Shown: piece after piece, positions 11,925 through 24,921 of the stretch
Position numbering within the stretch: the stretch's first letter is position 1
Layout of the letters: the number at the start of each line of letters is the position of its first letter
Assembly (NCBI GenBank): GCA_002914805.1
Contig: JXTB01000040.1
Span: 560,531-624,530 of the forward strand
Length of the DNA stretch: 64,000 nt
DNA from: Parasponia andersonii
Lineage: Eukaryota > Streptophyta > Magnoliopsida > Rosales > Cannabaceae
Direction: 5' to 3'
Program-made: the position numbers and the translations under genes
Notes under the pieces: model-generated
The model's input: the letters and a program-made list of their open reading frames with translations, nothing else
Told to the model about the DNA's origin: nothing
Database searches by the model: none

Positions 11925-11926
<2 letters not shown>
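11689..11926 (+). mobile_element. TA-microsatellite-associated MITE, copy D
   Basis: It starts GGTTGCCAATCCAATAGGTA and ends TACCTACTGATTGGTACC, with (TA)n on both sides. The interior keeps GATCCAATGGCTATAATGAA, AAAAGACGTGCATCATCAAT and CAATAAAAAAATGTGCATGC. It is in the same orientation as copy C, 27 bp away across a TA-rich spacer. The termini are the best preserved of the set, giving a terminal inverted repeat that itself contains a TAGGTA ... TACCTA palindrome around a T tract. Confidence 0.8.
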
Positions 11927-11965
<39 letters not shown>

Positions 11966-13887
11966 TGAGCAACCTTATTTATATATGAGATGGATTTGTT
12001 TTACTTTTGTACCGTCAAGCATTAATTCTCATGTCTCAACCTTTTTGACAACCTTTGGGAGCAAGCTACAAAAATTTATCTAGTAGTAAAATTTGGGAGA
12101 TCAGAAATTTTTTTTTTCTTGGAGTAAGTACATATATACGTCTTTTTCAGGAAACTATTCTTCATAAAATCTGACTAGGTAAGAGTATATATTTTTGCTA
12201 GTTTAGTAAATAAGTGTCTTTATAGCACGTAGAGTTCATATAAAAAAATATAAGGCAAGTCCTGTCATCTGTGCATTTCATCGTCCTTCTGATATATTTG
12301 TAGTACATATATAAATTTAAAACACAACATTGTTGGACATATGAAAAAATTTGTAAGCAGGCATTTTATCATGATAACAATTGTTAAGTTTTAAAATGTT
12401 TTCTCTTGAGGAGAATTTTATTAATAGAAAAAGAAAAAAATAGATCGAATTAATTAATTTTGTGTACAAAGTTATCCTACAATAACATAGAATATATGTT
12501 TTATGTCCTTAAAGTAGCGGTACAAGAGAAAGGGAACTCGGCATACAATTGTCTAATGCCCTTTTCTTTCTTTGTTTCTTTTGTTGCTTTTTTTCTGATA
12601 TGGGTCAGTTTTTTTTTTTTTTCCTTTGTTTTTTTTTCTCTTTATTTATTTATTGTTGATTTATGTTTTTCTTTTGAATGTTGTAATATTGTTCCCTTAT
12701 CTTAAGAGTCAAATATATGAATGGAGCCCACAGCTCTCGATGTAGCAGTGTCGGCTGTTTTTATAATCCTAAAATATTCAATGAAAAATCTTTATTCATA
12801 TTATTTGCCATACCTCAAGCGTATTATGCACTGCGTGAGTAGCTGGCAAGCAAACCTGAAACTATAAAAACATACTATAATTTATGGCTTAACTAATTTT
12901 ATAATTACGTGCATGTTTCAGAGCCAACTATTTTATTAAATTATTAATTACAAGAAAAGACAATAGCTATAATATATTTTAATTAATTAGTTTACAAAAC
13001 AATTTCTCCTTCTAACCTATCTTCTGGGGTAATTTCTCCTTCTCTGATTAAATTTCAGACATTGTATGTATTCATAAGGTCCATATTGGTCCAAAAATAT
13101 GTTGTCAATTTCATGAACATAAAGATTTCCCGAATTTCTAACTAATAAATTAAATGGTTTAAAATCATGACACTCAACATAATTAGTAGGCCTCAGTTAC
13201 TTAATTAATTAAATTGATAAATAATTCAGTGAGTGGTTCTAAATGCATACAGCATAATTAGCACATGTGATCAATTAAATTAAACCTCCTAAAGGTCTTC
13301 TGTTTATACAAGCAAAAGTAAATGAAGGGTCCCCATTTGAGTTTATGAGGTTTTAATATTAATCTAGAAGTATACTACTATACTTCCCACTTTTTACAAT
13401 ACTTCCCACATATTTTCTATCATTAATTAATTATTCTTATATATATATATATATATATCAAAGTAAAAATATATCACTTTTTTCTCATTCTATTTTTTAT
13501 TTTCTTAAAGATCATATATAGAGAGATATCTTAAAAACCAATCCAGTCTAATGCAGAATAAAGCTAGTAGTACCAGATTTGCGTAAAACCCACTTGATTG
13601 CTTTACCTTCCTCTCTCTCACCTCTGTTTTTTTCTCTCTCTCTCTTCATGACTTGTATTCTAAGTATGATTATCCTTCTTCCCTTTAAATCATAAGAAAT
13701 TATTCTTGATTTTTCCACTCTTTCAAACACAGAGCTAGCTAAACATATCTCTAACATATATGTATTAAGCTTATACATTTCACTGATCAAAGCTGATATA
13801 AATACATATATAGACACACACACACACACAAACACGCATCATTTTCTTGATTACATCTTGACAGAAAATATTGTGACACACACAAAA
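11927..13887. promoter_or_regulatory. upstream region of the MYB gene
   Basis: This is intergenic DNA leading into the MYB start. A (TA)n run lies at about 13438-13458. A pyrimidine-rich leader (TTCCTCTCTCTCACCTCTG near 13607-13626, then CTCTCTCTCTCT to 13647) and a (CA)n run near 13815-13830 precede the ATG, which suggests a CT-rich 5' untranslated region. No TATA box stands out from the TA-rich background, so no transcription start is proposed. Confidence 0.4.
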
Positions 13888-15386
13888 ATGGGACGTCATT
13901 CATGTTGTTTGAAGCAGAAGTTAAGAAAAGGTCTATGGTCACCTGAAGAAGATGAGAAACTGTTCAATTACATTACTCGTTTTGGTGTTGGTTGCTGGAG
14001 TTCAGTTCCTAAGCTTGCTGGTAAGTAATATTTCAATGATCAATTATATACTAATTAGTTAGTTCTTATTCAAATTTTTAGCATTTATATTAAAATTTTT
14101 AACTTAATTATAATTTTATCATTAATTTCAAGGCTTGCAAAGGTGTGGGAAGAGTTGCAGATTAAGATGGATAAACTACTTGAGACCTGATTTGAAGAGA
14201 GGAATGTTTTCACAACAAGAAGAAGATCTTATCATTAGTCTTCATGAAGTTCTTGGAAATAGGTACTAATATATGCGGGTGTTTAGCTTAATTGGTTTAA
14301 TGTGTGGCTTTTTTATCCCAAAATGGGAATGGGTAGTCATTATTTTGATGTAATGAACAAAAATTTGTGGTTCAAAATTTCAGGTGGGCTCAAATTGCAG
14401 CACAGTTACCAGGAAGAACAGACAACGAGATTAAGAACTTTTGGAATTCATGTTTGAAGAAGAAGCTAATGAAGCAAGGAATTGACCCAACTACCCACAA
14501 ACCAATAAGTGACAATAATAGTACTAGTTTTATGGAAGCCAAAGATAAGAAAAATTGTAGAGATGAAAAAGAATCTTTTGGGGTCATACCCCTTCATCAT
14601 CATGATCATCAGCCCCAATATCATGAACATCACCATCAATCAAACACATTGGCTTCAAACCATGGCCCTGCATTTCTCATTTCGGATTTGGCCTACTACG
14701 ACGGTTCTACTAATGGGGTAGTACTACTCACAGAAGCATGTTCAAAAGACCAGACCAATTTGATCAACATCAACACTAGTAACAAGCATCACCAGCCGTC
14801 GTCGAACTTCGATTCCTCGCTCTCGTTTTTCGATCAATTCACGAGTAGTAGTAGTACTATTGAGCCGGTTTCGGGGTACAATTCCGAATTCGTTTCCCAA
14901 TTCCACAATTCAAGTAGTACTATTAGACCATCTTTCGGTCACAACCACAACAACAGCTTTGGCGGCTTCTCTTCAATGCCGAGCTTGGCGAGTTCGGGGG
15001 CAGACTTTTCGGACAATTCGGCTTCGAGGGTCAGCTCCTTTTTCATGAACGAGGTTAAGGAAACTTCGAGTAACAGCTCCAACGTAAGTAACTATGCTGG
15101 TTTTCAAGTGAACAACAACAACAACATAGTTGATCACAATGGAGGCTTTTCAAACTGGGATGCCGACAACAAATTAGAGTCGTTGATTTTCCAACAGTTT
15201 CAACATCATCATCAAAATCAAGTCAATGGAATAATAAAGTCCGAGGAGCTCATGACTCGGACGAGTTCATGGCAAGAATCGGGACAGCTTCATGTTCAGG
15301 GCTCTGTAGATTTCGGTAGCTGTCCATTAACGTCGCTATCAGAAGATTTAACAGGTGCTAATTTTGATGTCTTCCACCAAATATGA
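13888..15386 (+). CDS. R2R3-MYB transcription factor, MYB61/MYB50/MYB86 type
   Basis: Three exons (13888-14020, 14133-14262, 14384-15386) joined by GT-AG introns give 421 residues. The intron positions are usual for R2R3-MYBs: the first splits Gly45 and the second splits Arg88. The start [20 protein letters not shown] is typical of the MYB61-like group. R2 (about residues 14-62) has Trp17, Trp37 and Trp57. R3 (about 67-113) has Phe70, Trp89 and Trp108, and ends [15 protein letters not shown]. It is followed by [10 protein letters not shown], seen in the same group. The C-terminal 300 residues are low-complexity (His-, Asn- and Ser-rich) and presumably hold the activation region. Family members are nuclear DNA-binding regulators, several acting on secondary wall or stomatal programmes, but that role is inference here. 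No frame disruption is present. Confidence 0.93.
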
Positions 15387-16187
15387 ATCTCAGTTATGTA
15401 AATTCATTTTTTTTTCACCTTTTTTTTTCACTTTTTATTTTGGGCTCTATACAAATACACAAAGATGTTGATAGTAACAGGAAAACTAAGGTTTGAGAAT
15501 TGGAGGGTTTTTTTATATTATTTAATTTTCTGGTTTTATTTTTACATAACAAGGCAATGATTAAAACTATAGCTAGCTCATTATTGTTGTGAATTTGTTT
15601 TGTAATTGTTTCGAAAAGAGTTGTGATAATGTAATTGAGTGTAACTAATCCTTGTGTTAAATCTTAATAATGATCTTTATTCCATGTTGTTCCCTAACTA
15701 ATTATTATCATTGCTATATGAAGTTAATTAAGTTACTTTTTCATGTCTGTCTTTTTCCTAACTTATCCATAAGTTCTCTCTCTTTTTTTTTTTTCTTTTG
15801 GTGGTAACATTTTGATCCAAACCCTCAAAGTAGTACTATTGCAATTTTTGTTCTGTTTTTCTTTTGAAATATTATTTGAATTAAGCAGCCCATGCCCATT
15901 TGGAAGTTCATCATTTATGTTAATTTAATACGAAAAAATAGGTCATTTAATTGGATGTGTCACATATATGATAATAAAGATAAGCTAGGTGGGGTTGAGT
16001 TAAGATTGTGATATTTTTGAAGAGCTGGCAGAGTTTTTAATAAGGAAGAAAGATTAATATTCTTGCCTAAAGTCTTACATGCTGATTTTCTGGCATATAT
16101 ATGATCCAACTGCGGGCTCCAGTACTCACCTCCATGCATTGAGTCCTTCCAAAGGCCTTAGTACTTGCCTTGCCCTCTGTGCATTAT

Positions 16188-16226
<39 letters not shown>

Positions 16227-19200
16227 ATATTGTAGGGTCTACTCTTTTGAAGGAAAACAAAAAATGGTCCAAATTTGTTTAATGATCAACTTTGATTGTT
16301 TTTTCAAAAACTTTGATTATGTCTTAATTTGATCAAATGTATTGGGACGCTTTCAAAAACAGGGCCACCCAAGTTAGTCACCGGCAAATTCCATAGAGTA
16401 ATGATAGAGAGAGTAGACACTAACCTTTTGTAAAAGAAAAAAATTTGTGATAAAATGATTCAACATAATGTTGAATCACATGTAATTTTAAAGTTAGACT
16501 GTACTGTATAAACTAAGGTTATAAACCAAATCGTATTGTCAATATACCAAGAAAGACTTGAAACACCTTCTCGTTAGAGCCGTGTTGTAGGCTTGTAGCT
16601 TATGTCCTAGCTCGTTTTGCTTTTAATTCTTACATGGTTTGATGTACTCTCACATTGCAATTTGGGCGTCGTTTCCTCCTTTGACTAATTTAACTACCGT
16701 GGCAGATTTCAAACAAAAAAAAAAATGAACCGCTTGAAACGCTCCAGAGACGGCGGATTTTGACTGTCGTTAAAATCTAACTGCTAAAGATACCTTAAAA
16801 GAAAGAAGGACAAGCTGGTTTTTGTGAATTGAGAATCTGATCATAGCTAGCCATAGGGGTTAAATAATAATTACCCTTAACATCTCTAGCATAGTTGTAA
16901 AAAATTATAGCCAGCCGTGGTGGGTCAATCAAAATCAGAAAAAGCTGGTCCAAATTTTTGTATCAAAGACAAAGACAGAGTTTTTTCTAAGGTCCTCTAG
17001 ATTTGGATATAAACCTTTGGTGTGTCAGGACCATCAATACTTTGTAACTCTTTGTAGTTTATGTTCTTAATTTGTTGCCATGCATTTGGATCAATATTAT
17101 TCCAAATATCCCATACTAAACGACAGCTGTTTTCCACCAAATTTAGACAATGTGGATGTCGTTTTCATCTCTTCACATACATGACCGCTTGAGAATTTTG
17201 TGAACCAAGAACCCCTTGAGACTTACATAGTTAGTATACACTAATATTGCTCGTGTACTATAAGCCTAAAATGTGCCATCAGAATTGGAGGAAAATGATA
17301 GGTCGATCGACACCACCTAACTGTGCCATCACCATTCCCTTATCTAAAATTCAAAGCAATTTCTTCTGAACAATAGTGACAAGTAACTGGTTGAAGATTT
17401 TTTATATTTTCTTATTCTTATTTATCTTTTTATTTTTTGGGTGGGAGGCATAGGCTATATCTCACAATGTCGTAAACTAATAAACATTGATAAAAAAGGT
17501 GCACAAACCATGTGTCAAGAACTCTGCTTTCACAAATTTACACAGATTTTCATAGATTGTTTTGGCCACCATAATATACAATAATAACAACAAATTTACA
17601 CTTAGATTTCATGTTAATTTTGCTATGGTATGCCGACATTCATGAACCAAAACCGAAACTTTACTTTTTATTTATTTTAAATTCTTTTATAAAGCTAAAG
17701 CAGAGAATTTTGAGGTTGTACCAAGTACTAAATACTTGCTTTCTTGGTCAAACAAGGGAATCCGACAATTTCCTTTGGCATGCTTTGAGAGGTAATTATG
17801 GCTCATTTTGAGACATTCCACGTTGTACGAACTGCACCGACACGACGACGGCTGGTCCGGTATATATTCCAAATTCTCTTAGTCAACATAACACAATTAA
17901 CCATGAGCTTAAATTTTGGCTTAGACAAAGTTTATGGATTAATGGTTATATTAATCACCCAATGTTGAAGATCTATATATATTATACTAATAATAATGAT
18001 CTGGAGGCAAAATGGGCATCTGGGGATGTTGAGCTTTTGGACTTAATTGGCCTCATGCTAAAAATAATGATCACCCAATGTTGAAGGACCACAATAATCT
18101 ATGAATCCCCATACACGAAATCTTAAGGGCAATATATCAATATGTGCACATTTATTTCACGTCTATGACTTTTACTTTTTATGCAAGAGTGAAACGTTCA
18201 TGATATCAGCTCCAAGCTTTGTTTGATGATAAAAATATAAGTGAATATAATAAGTTCTCTTCACTGTTTTTTTCAGGGGATTTTGAGTGGTTGAAAACTA
18301 TGTTAGGAGACTTGAAAAAACTTAGTTTAATGAGCATATCTTTAGCCAAATATTGTGAATTGCAAGCATGGAAAATAAGGGTTGTCCCATCAAGGCAAAT
18401 TCTCTTCCAATGGCTCAAAGGCTATGATGGTTGTATTAGATTAGATACCTAGCTGTTGAAACTCTGCAATATTACCCTAGCTGCTAATTTGACCAAGTAT
18501 TGAGCCTAGTAGTATTAAATGTTAATAATGACCTTAAACATGAAATTTTGAAACAAAGAAATAAATTTTAGAATAAGATGAAACGTGCTTCCTTAAGTTT
18601 AAAGCTTGAGGATAGCTTCTCATCAAAGATAAAGCAAATCTTTGACTATACCATGAAAAAAGTGCATTCATGTCTCGTTGGTTACCCATCTCATCGTTTT
18701 AAACAGAGAAAAACAAGAAAGGTTTTCCTCTTTAATTATATTAGCTTGATCTTTCTTTAGACTAGGAAGAAATAGCTTCCCTAAGTTTCACTCCATTAGC
18801 CTTCCTGGGTTTATAATTGATTAAACAAAGGTAGGTGAAAACTAAAATCTTTTCAACGTCAGTACTGCTTCTACAGGACCTTGCTTATGATTATGACAAG
18901 AAATGATTAATTCTTAAATTATTTTTTAAACAGGATCTCCCTCTTGCCTTGTAAAAGGGGAAACAAGAGTGACGGGAAGATCTTCCATTTTATTTTGACA
19001 TGTTATATAATATATTATGACCAGTAAACTCTGTTTTTTTATATTGATGAGACAAAATAAACCTCGTATATACGCTCTTGTACTGCAGCACTTAAACAAT
19101 CTAGATTCTCCAGAGTTCAATAGAGAGAGATGATTTGGCCGGTTCAAAATACAAGCTGTTCGAATATGATATGCTTATTACAATTTAAAATAAGAGCTTT

Positions 19201-21546
19201 CTTCTGCTTGAATTTTACTGCAACTGCAAATCACTACCCCGTTACACTGCTATATTAAAGTTCCTGATTTGTTTTTCTTCAGAGTTCAGTGTATGGCTTT
19301 CTCCCCATTTTCCTGTATACCTTTGCTTTTTATCTCGCAAGCTCTGCCTAAGCTTGTCCAATCTTTTCAAGTACTTTACATCTTTTTCTTTTTCTTTCTA
19401 GTTCTAGTAAAAGTCACCCTCCTCAGGTAATATCGACTGAAGAACACGACATGTCATATTAAAGTCTACATAAAGATTAAAGAAGCAAGATGGCAAGTTA
19501 TTTACCTATGATCAAATCATATTTCACTGGTCTTTCTTCTAAAATTAACCTATGAAAGAGTTTCGAAAGGTTTTGGGGTGAAAAATGGATTGCCAACAAA
19601 CCCATGGTCACCCAACAGCCGGCCCAAGATCCGGCAGGAACAGCAGCTAGATCAAAAGTCTCAGATGGTTTAAGAGCATAAAAATAGCTTATACAAAAAC
19701 CAAACTACAGAAGCAGAACTTTCACACCGAACAAACTTTCCCTATCTTCTGTTTTTGCATTACAATTTATCCATGGACTCAACAATTCCTAAGATGTCGG
19801 TAGTTTAATCTCCTATAATAAGCTCAGGCATAAAAGACTATTCATACATACATAAATACATAAATAATACACAAACATGTTTATATAGTACAGAATCACA
19901 AATCAACCAATCACAATGGGGCAAAGCCCCTCATATACCTATCCATCAACCAGAATGTTGGCAGCAGAATGATTTAGTCTAATGTCAAAGACTTCAGCTG
20001 CATCCTGTTCAATTTTCCTGTACACAACAGCACATGCAGACTGCATACCCCAGAGGCAACTTTTCTACGTAGTACTTCAGATGGCATACCGCAAATTCTT
20101 GTTTCCACAACCACAATCAAGTCAACTGCTTTCGTTTCATGTTCTCCTTGCTTTCTTTTTTCTTCACTGTCTTTGATGGGAATATTTCCTCCCTGGATAA
20201 ACATGATTATGGCATGGCATAACCAAGCTACGAACCTTCAAACATTCTCCAACAGGGACTCTGGTAACATAGTCAGTTAAGTTAATTCAGGACAAGAGAA
20301 TGGCTTTTCAACAATTCGAAACAGTTCACTTCTGGTCTGTCTCAACAGCGGAAGATGAACTCCTCGAGTAGAAAACTGAACATCAAAAATGAAAAGAAAA
20401 AAGACTGAGCAAGTAGAACAAGGAATACCAATGAAACTGCATGGTGCAAATATGAAAGAATAACTGTGCAAAAAAAGGAAGACAGTCATTTCCAGAAGCC
20501 ACGCTTGATAAACAAATGAAAAAGAATCCGCTTGAGCTTAGTTTTAACCACCAAAGTGAATCAAATTAGCTGGTGCATAAACAGGTAAAGATGGCAAAAG
20601 AGCATGCAGAAAGGTAGCAAAAAGAGCGTTTTAAGTGGGAAAAAACATGTTGCCAAATGATATGAGTGTTTATTTCAAGATGCTAAACCAATCGTTGAAG
20701 CTGTTAGAATATCAAGCCTACATAAAAAAAAAAAAAATCCTTGACCATGGTTGACCTTGCTGCATCCAACTCAGAATTAAATCAAAGCAAATGCCATAGA
20801 AGGGGCCCTTCGCCACGGACAATATCGAATTATGCAAAGAAATGTTCATGATAGCGCATGGCATACAAGTTTGTAAAAGGTTCAAGTACTCTAAAGTTAA
20901 ACAACAGAGTATCATTGGTTTACAATCTGCGGGAATGCTGAACGCAGCGAATACAGGACAAAAGTTGTGCCTCATTTACACGCTAAATCACTGTTGGACT
21001 TGACTAAAAGTTCAGCTACGGTTGGCTATTTCTACAAGACCGGTCTTTTCAAAACACAGCCACAAAAAAGCACCAAATACAAAAAATAATTACATGTTCA
21101 ATTTCCTCAAATTTACATTCTCTAAACAAGATCAAATTTGATTAAAAGGACCTCAAACTGAGAATAAGTAATTTAGTAGGGGAGCTAATGGCAAAACGAG
21201 ACAAAAGAAGAAATATGCTACCGAGAGCTAAAGAGAGAACAGAAAAAAAGGGCTTATTACTTCAAATCTAAAATCTTAAATACTACAACAATAAATTTCA
21301 CCTAATTATTTGCAATTAGTGAATATAGACATACAAACATCCAATCCAGTTTCTGAAAACTAGTTGATACAAGTTATTGGTTGATCAATCAATACCCTGA
21401 TTAACCATCTAAGATGATTAATCTGTCCTGTCATTAGTTATATACTACATTCATCAGATATTGAAATTTTCTGTCCAAACAGACAGAGTCGACATATAAT
21501 TATATGTTACGGTCCAAGATTCACTCACTTGACCAAACTCTGGCAC
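15387..21546. other. intergenic DNA between convergent MYB and ARO genes
   Basis: It holds the 3' region of the MYB gene (AT-rich, with T tracts near 15405-15440), a (GA)n microsatellite at 16189-16223, a short repeated ATCACCCAATGTTGAAG (near 17956 and 18070), and the presumed 3' untranslated region of the ARO gene toward 21546. On the minus strand CAA|GTGAGTG lies just after the ARO stop codon and could be a donor of a 3'-UTR intron; I could not pair it confidently. Short frames at 18219-18452 and 19974-20204 show no family features. Confidence 0.5.
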
Positions 21547-23373
21547 TCATGGAGCATACGATTGCCGGTGGGGATGAGCTCCGGCCTGATAAAGAGCAAG
21601 ATGGTGAATGGCTTTAGGGAACACCTCCCTCAAATCCGGATGTTGAGCTGCAGCAGAACGAGCTCCCTCAAGGGCATTCAAGGCGCGAGCTTGTTCAAGC
21701 GCCTTGCTGTTTCCAACATGTAATGCGAGGTAACATAGTAGTTTCGTGCCTTGAATTTGAGCCCGGCCATCAGTCCTAAGCAATCTCATCAAAGGAGGAA
21801 CACCCTCAAATTCAATAATGGCCTTAGAGTGCTCCACACAATTGAAATTCTCCGGAGAGACAAACTTCGACAAAGCAATGGCAGCCTCTGTAGCTACATC
21901 AACATTCCCATCACCAAGACGCGAAACCAAAGGACCCAAAATACGAGTTTCCCTTGCTGGAAAAGTTCGAGCCAAGCACCCAATTGAGGTAATGGCAGGA
22001 ATTTGCAATGCCGGACTACTCTCCGCTTGAATGACTCTTAGAAGCTGATCCAATACCGCTTTCGCAGCCGAAGAGTTGGTCTTAAAGGCTGCTCGTCTAA
22101 GGTCCGGATTGGATTCAGCTACAGCAGCTATCTCCATCACTGTCAATAAGCAATTAAGCTGCAATTCTCCTTCCTCCTTCTCTATAATCTTAGCTAAACA
22201 AATCAACCCTTTGGTCTCAGTAACTTTACGACTATTAGTCAAACTCTTCTTACAGAGTTTCCACAGAGCCTCAGCACAACCGACCTTGAGCTTAAGCTTC
22301 ACCTCAGGAGACTCAACCTCTCTCTCCTTCCTGTGATGCCCACCACGGCTACTACCATCAGAATGGTGAGAAGAAGAAAACGAAGCATTCGAAGTCAAAG
22401 TCGAATTGGGATAAGAATTACGAGACTTCCCAACTAACTCCTTATTAATCTGAACAATGGAATGAATACTAGTTTTACCAGAATGAAAATTAGGGTCATC
22501 AAGAACCGTATCAATGGCGAGAAAAGACACAAGTGGCCGGGTCACGTTCTCTCGCGCGAACTCCTCCTGCGCATCCGAGTCGAGCTCCGCCATGCTCGCC
22601 ACCATCTTCACCACCGAGAGCTGAACCCTCGTCGGCGAGTTCCCAAGAACCTGAACCATCGTCGGAACCCCAAGCGCGTCGGCTACGAACCTGACCCTTT
22701 CCCGGTCGGTGGCGATGTTGAAAAGCGCATTGGCGGCGGCGATTTGGGCCTCCGGTGAAGAACCCTCTTTGAGAAGCTTCAACAATGGCGTGACCCCACC
22801 TTCATCCACAATAATCTTCTTGTTCCGATCGTTGTCGCGTGCTAGAGACGCGAGCTCGTTGGCCGCGTCGACCCGGGCCTTGAGCTGACCCATTTGAACG
22901 GTGGCGATGGAGGACCAGACCCATGAGAGAATCGGATCATTGCTCGCGATTGGAGGGAGAGAGAGGTTAGCCCCATCAGCGTCGAAAATGGAGAGAACCC
23001 ATTTCATATCTCCGATCGAAGATTCCAAAAGGCTCGACACTTTGCGAAAATCGGCGGTGGTGGTGATGGAGAAGACCTGGCGGAGGACCCCACTGTGCTT
23101 GACCTTCCGGACCAGGGTCAGGGCTCGATCCAGGTTCTTGGTCACGTCAGCAACGATTCGCCGGATGGGTTTCTCGTAGAAGGACTGAGTCGTCGAGGCG
23201 ATCCGTACGGCGGAGCGGAGCATCTGGGAGAGGCGGTCGACTTGCTTGGCGAGTTCGGAGCAGTCTTGCTTCGATGACTCGGCCTCCTGAGCCGATTTGA
23301 TGACTCGGTCAGCTAAGAGGATGGGGAGTGAGAGCTCTTCTTGGAGGGTCTTCTCCTCATCAACAGCCGCCAT
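21547..23373 (-). CDS. armadillo-repeat-only (ARO-type) protein
   Basis: A single uninterrupted frame of 608 residues starts in a good plant context (AACAATGGC). The N-terminal about 150 residues (LPILLADRVIKSAQEAESS through the DMKWVLSIFDADG region) match the conserved helical head of the ARMADILLO REPEAT ONLY family. From about residue 165 onward there are armadillo helices, such as ELASLARDNDRNKKIIVDEG, GVTPLLKLLKEGSSPEAQIA and ANALFNIATDRERVRFVAD. A Ser/Lys/Glu-rich linker (about 335-375) separates these from a second set ending LREVFPKAIHHLALYQAG. There is no U-box or F-box. Arabidopsis ARO proteins work in tip growth and cell polarity with small GTPase signalling at the cell periphery; the same role here is inference. 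Which ARO paralogue it is cannot be told without a tree. Confidence 0.9.
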   Translation of the reverse strand: MAAVDEEKTLQEELSLPILLADRVIKSAQEAESSKQDCSELAKQVDRLSQMLRSAVRIASTTQSFYEKPIRRIVADVTKNLDRALTLVRKVKHSGVLRQVFSITTTADFRKVSSLLESSIGDMKWVLSIFDADGANLSLPPIASNDPILSWVWSSIATVQMGQLKARVDAANELASLARDNDRNKKIIVDEGGVTPLLKLLKEGSSPEAQIAAANALFNIATDRERVRFVADALGVPTMVQVLGNSPTRVQLSVVKMVASMAELDSDAQEEFARENVTRPLVSFLAIDTVLDDPNFHSGKTSIHSIVQINKELVGKSRNSYPNSTLTSNASFSSSHHSDGSSRGGHHRKEREVESPEVKLKLKVGCAEALWKLCKKSLTNSRKVTETKGLICLAKIIEKEEGELQLNCLLTVMEIAAVAESNPDLRRAAFKTNSSAAKAVLDQLLRVIQAESSPALQIPAITSIGCLARTFPARETRILGPLVSRLGDGNVDVATEAAIALSKFVSPENFNCVEHSKAIIEFEGVPPLMRLLRTDGRAQIQGTKLLCYLALHVGNSKALEQARALNALEGARSAAAQHPDLREVFPKAIHHLALYQAGAHPHRQSYAP

Positions 23374-24921
23374 TGTTGTCGGAGCAGCGGAGCTCTAGTA
23401 AAAGGAAGGAAAAACCAGTGACTTTGATGATCAAAATCTAAAACTTTGAGCAGAAGAGCTGGCCAACGCCTAAATAATTTTTTAGTCAAACAAAAATAAG
23501 AATTAAAGTATGAACAGTAACAATATTAATATTAATATTTTGGTGACACAAGGCAGTAGACACAACTTTTTTTTTTTTTTTTTTTGAGTCTTATTCTTTC
23601 TTCCATTTTATTTGTTTTACTTATTGTTGCCTTATCCCCATTGTTATGATTTTTCATTTTTTTTAATTTTAGTTTTGTAGCTGTTGAGTTAGTTTAATTA
23701 TTTTTTATTAACTATTATTTAATTTAAGACAAGGTAAGATACCAAAACGTGTGGTGAACTTGAGTCTAATGGTAAAAAAAAAAATGGTTTGCCATGTCAT
23801 AGTTTCACAGTAATTTTGAGGTGGGGTGCATACTACTGGCTTTTAAAGGGCTTGCAAAAAGGGATGCTTAATTCATGAAGGTGGGGCGGGTGTTATGGAG
23901 ATTATTTTTTAATTTATTTAAAATAAATGGGAATCATACGATGATTTCACAACTAAGACAAAGATTTTGGACAAAAATTCTGCCATGATCCCATCGTGAT
24001 CTTCCTCTTCCAAAAGCCGAATTATGAGGAGTTCTAGTAGCATTATTTAGTTATGTTATTTAAATATAAAATATTGTAATAAAATTTACTTGTCAAACAC
24101 TGAAAAAATAAATAAAAATGAAAATGATATAACTCTTCTTGAATCAGATATTTATTTCATTCTTTGACTTAAGTTATTAAGTATTAACCCAATGATTATG
24201 GAGTCCCAAAATATTTATAATCCTTTGAGCCTAAAATTTTAGACCAAATAAAGTAGCATAATTTCAAATAACACCATATTATTTTAAAGTGGAACTGCAT
24301 CATTTATGGTAAAAACAATAGTATTTTGAAATTATACTACTTTGTTTCTCGTATTAGTTAATAGTTAGTATAAAATTTTGGTTGCAAGGAGATTTGCATT
24401 AACCTTGTAAAGTGGTCAACAGTATGCAATGTTTGCTTTGTTTGGTTTTTATGCAGCATTTGATTTGGCAAATTTCCACTAGGAAGATTTTCTATTTAAA
24501 TGAATTCTTGTTTTACCCATTATTAATGATGACTTTTAGTCCAATTACATCTAGTGGCGAAATCCCTAATCAATAAATACCACTATGTCCAAAATATGGT
24601 AAGATTTAGAGACTTATTTTATGGACAAATGGGGTGAAATACTCGATATTATCCAAGAGGTCCAAATGTAGTAACATTTTAGAGACTCATTTTGCACCCA
24701 ACTGGATGGCTTTCTCATTGTATTAATCTCCAAGTGACATCAAATTAAATAGGATACAGCTGGTCAACCTCTAATATTGTGACACATGTTGTATTTGTTT
24801 ACTGTATTTAGTTACTTATTACATAAATTAATTAGTATATGTTTATTGGATGAATTAAGTCATGTTTATTCATCATTTAAAGCTAACGAGATATTTTAGA
24901 ACATGACAGTTATAAAATTAC
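23374..24921. other. upstream region of ARO and intergenic DNA
   Basis: The first few hundred bases should contain the ARO 5' untranslated region and promoter (minus strand). A poly-T tract lies at 23568-23585. The remainder is AT-rich with no recognisable gene or element up to the solo LTR. Confidence 0.5.

Noticed and set aside
18219..18452. 77-codon frame preceded by a possible splice acceptor
   Set aside because: It has no partner exon, no recognisable family and no codon bias; kept as intergenic.
22462..23277. Several plus-strand frames opposite the ARO gene
   Set aside because: They are shadows of the ARO coding sequence; none shows its own domain or splice structure.
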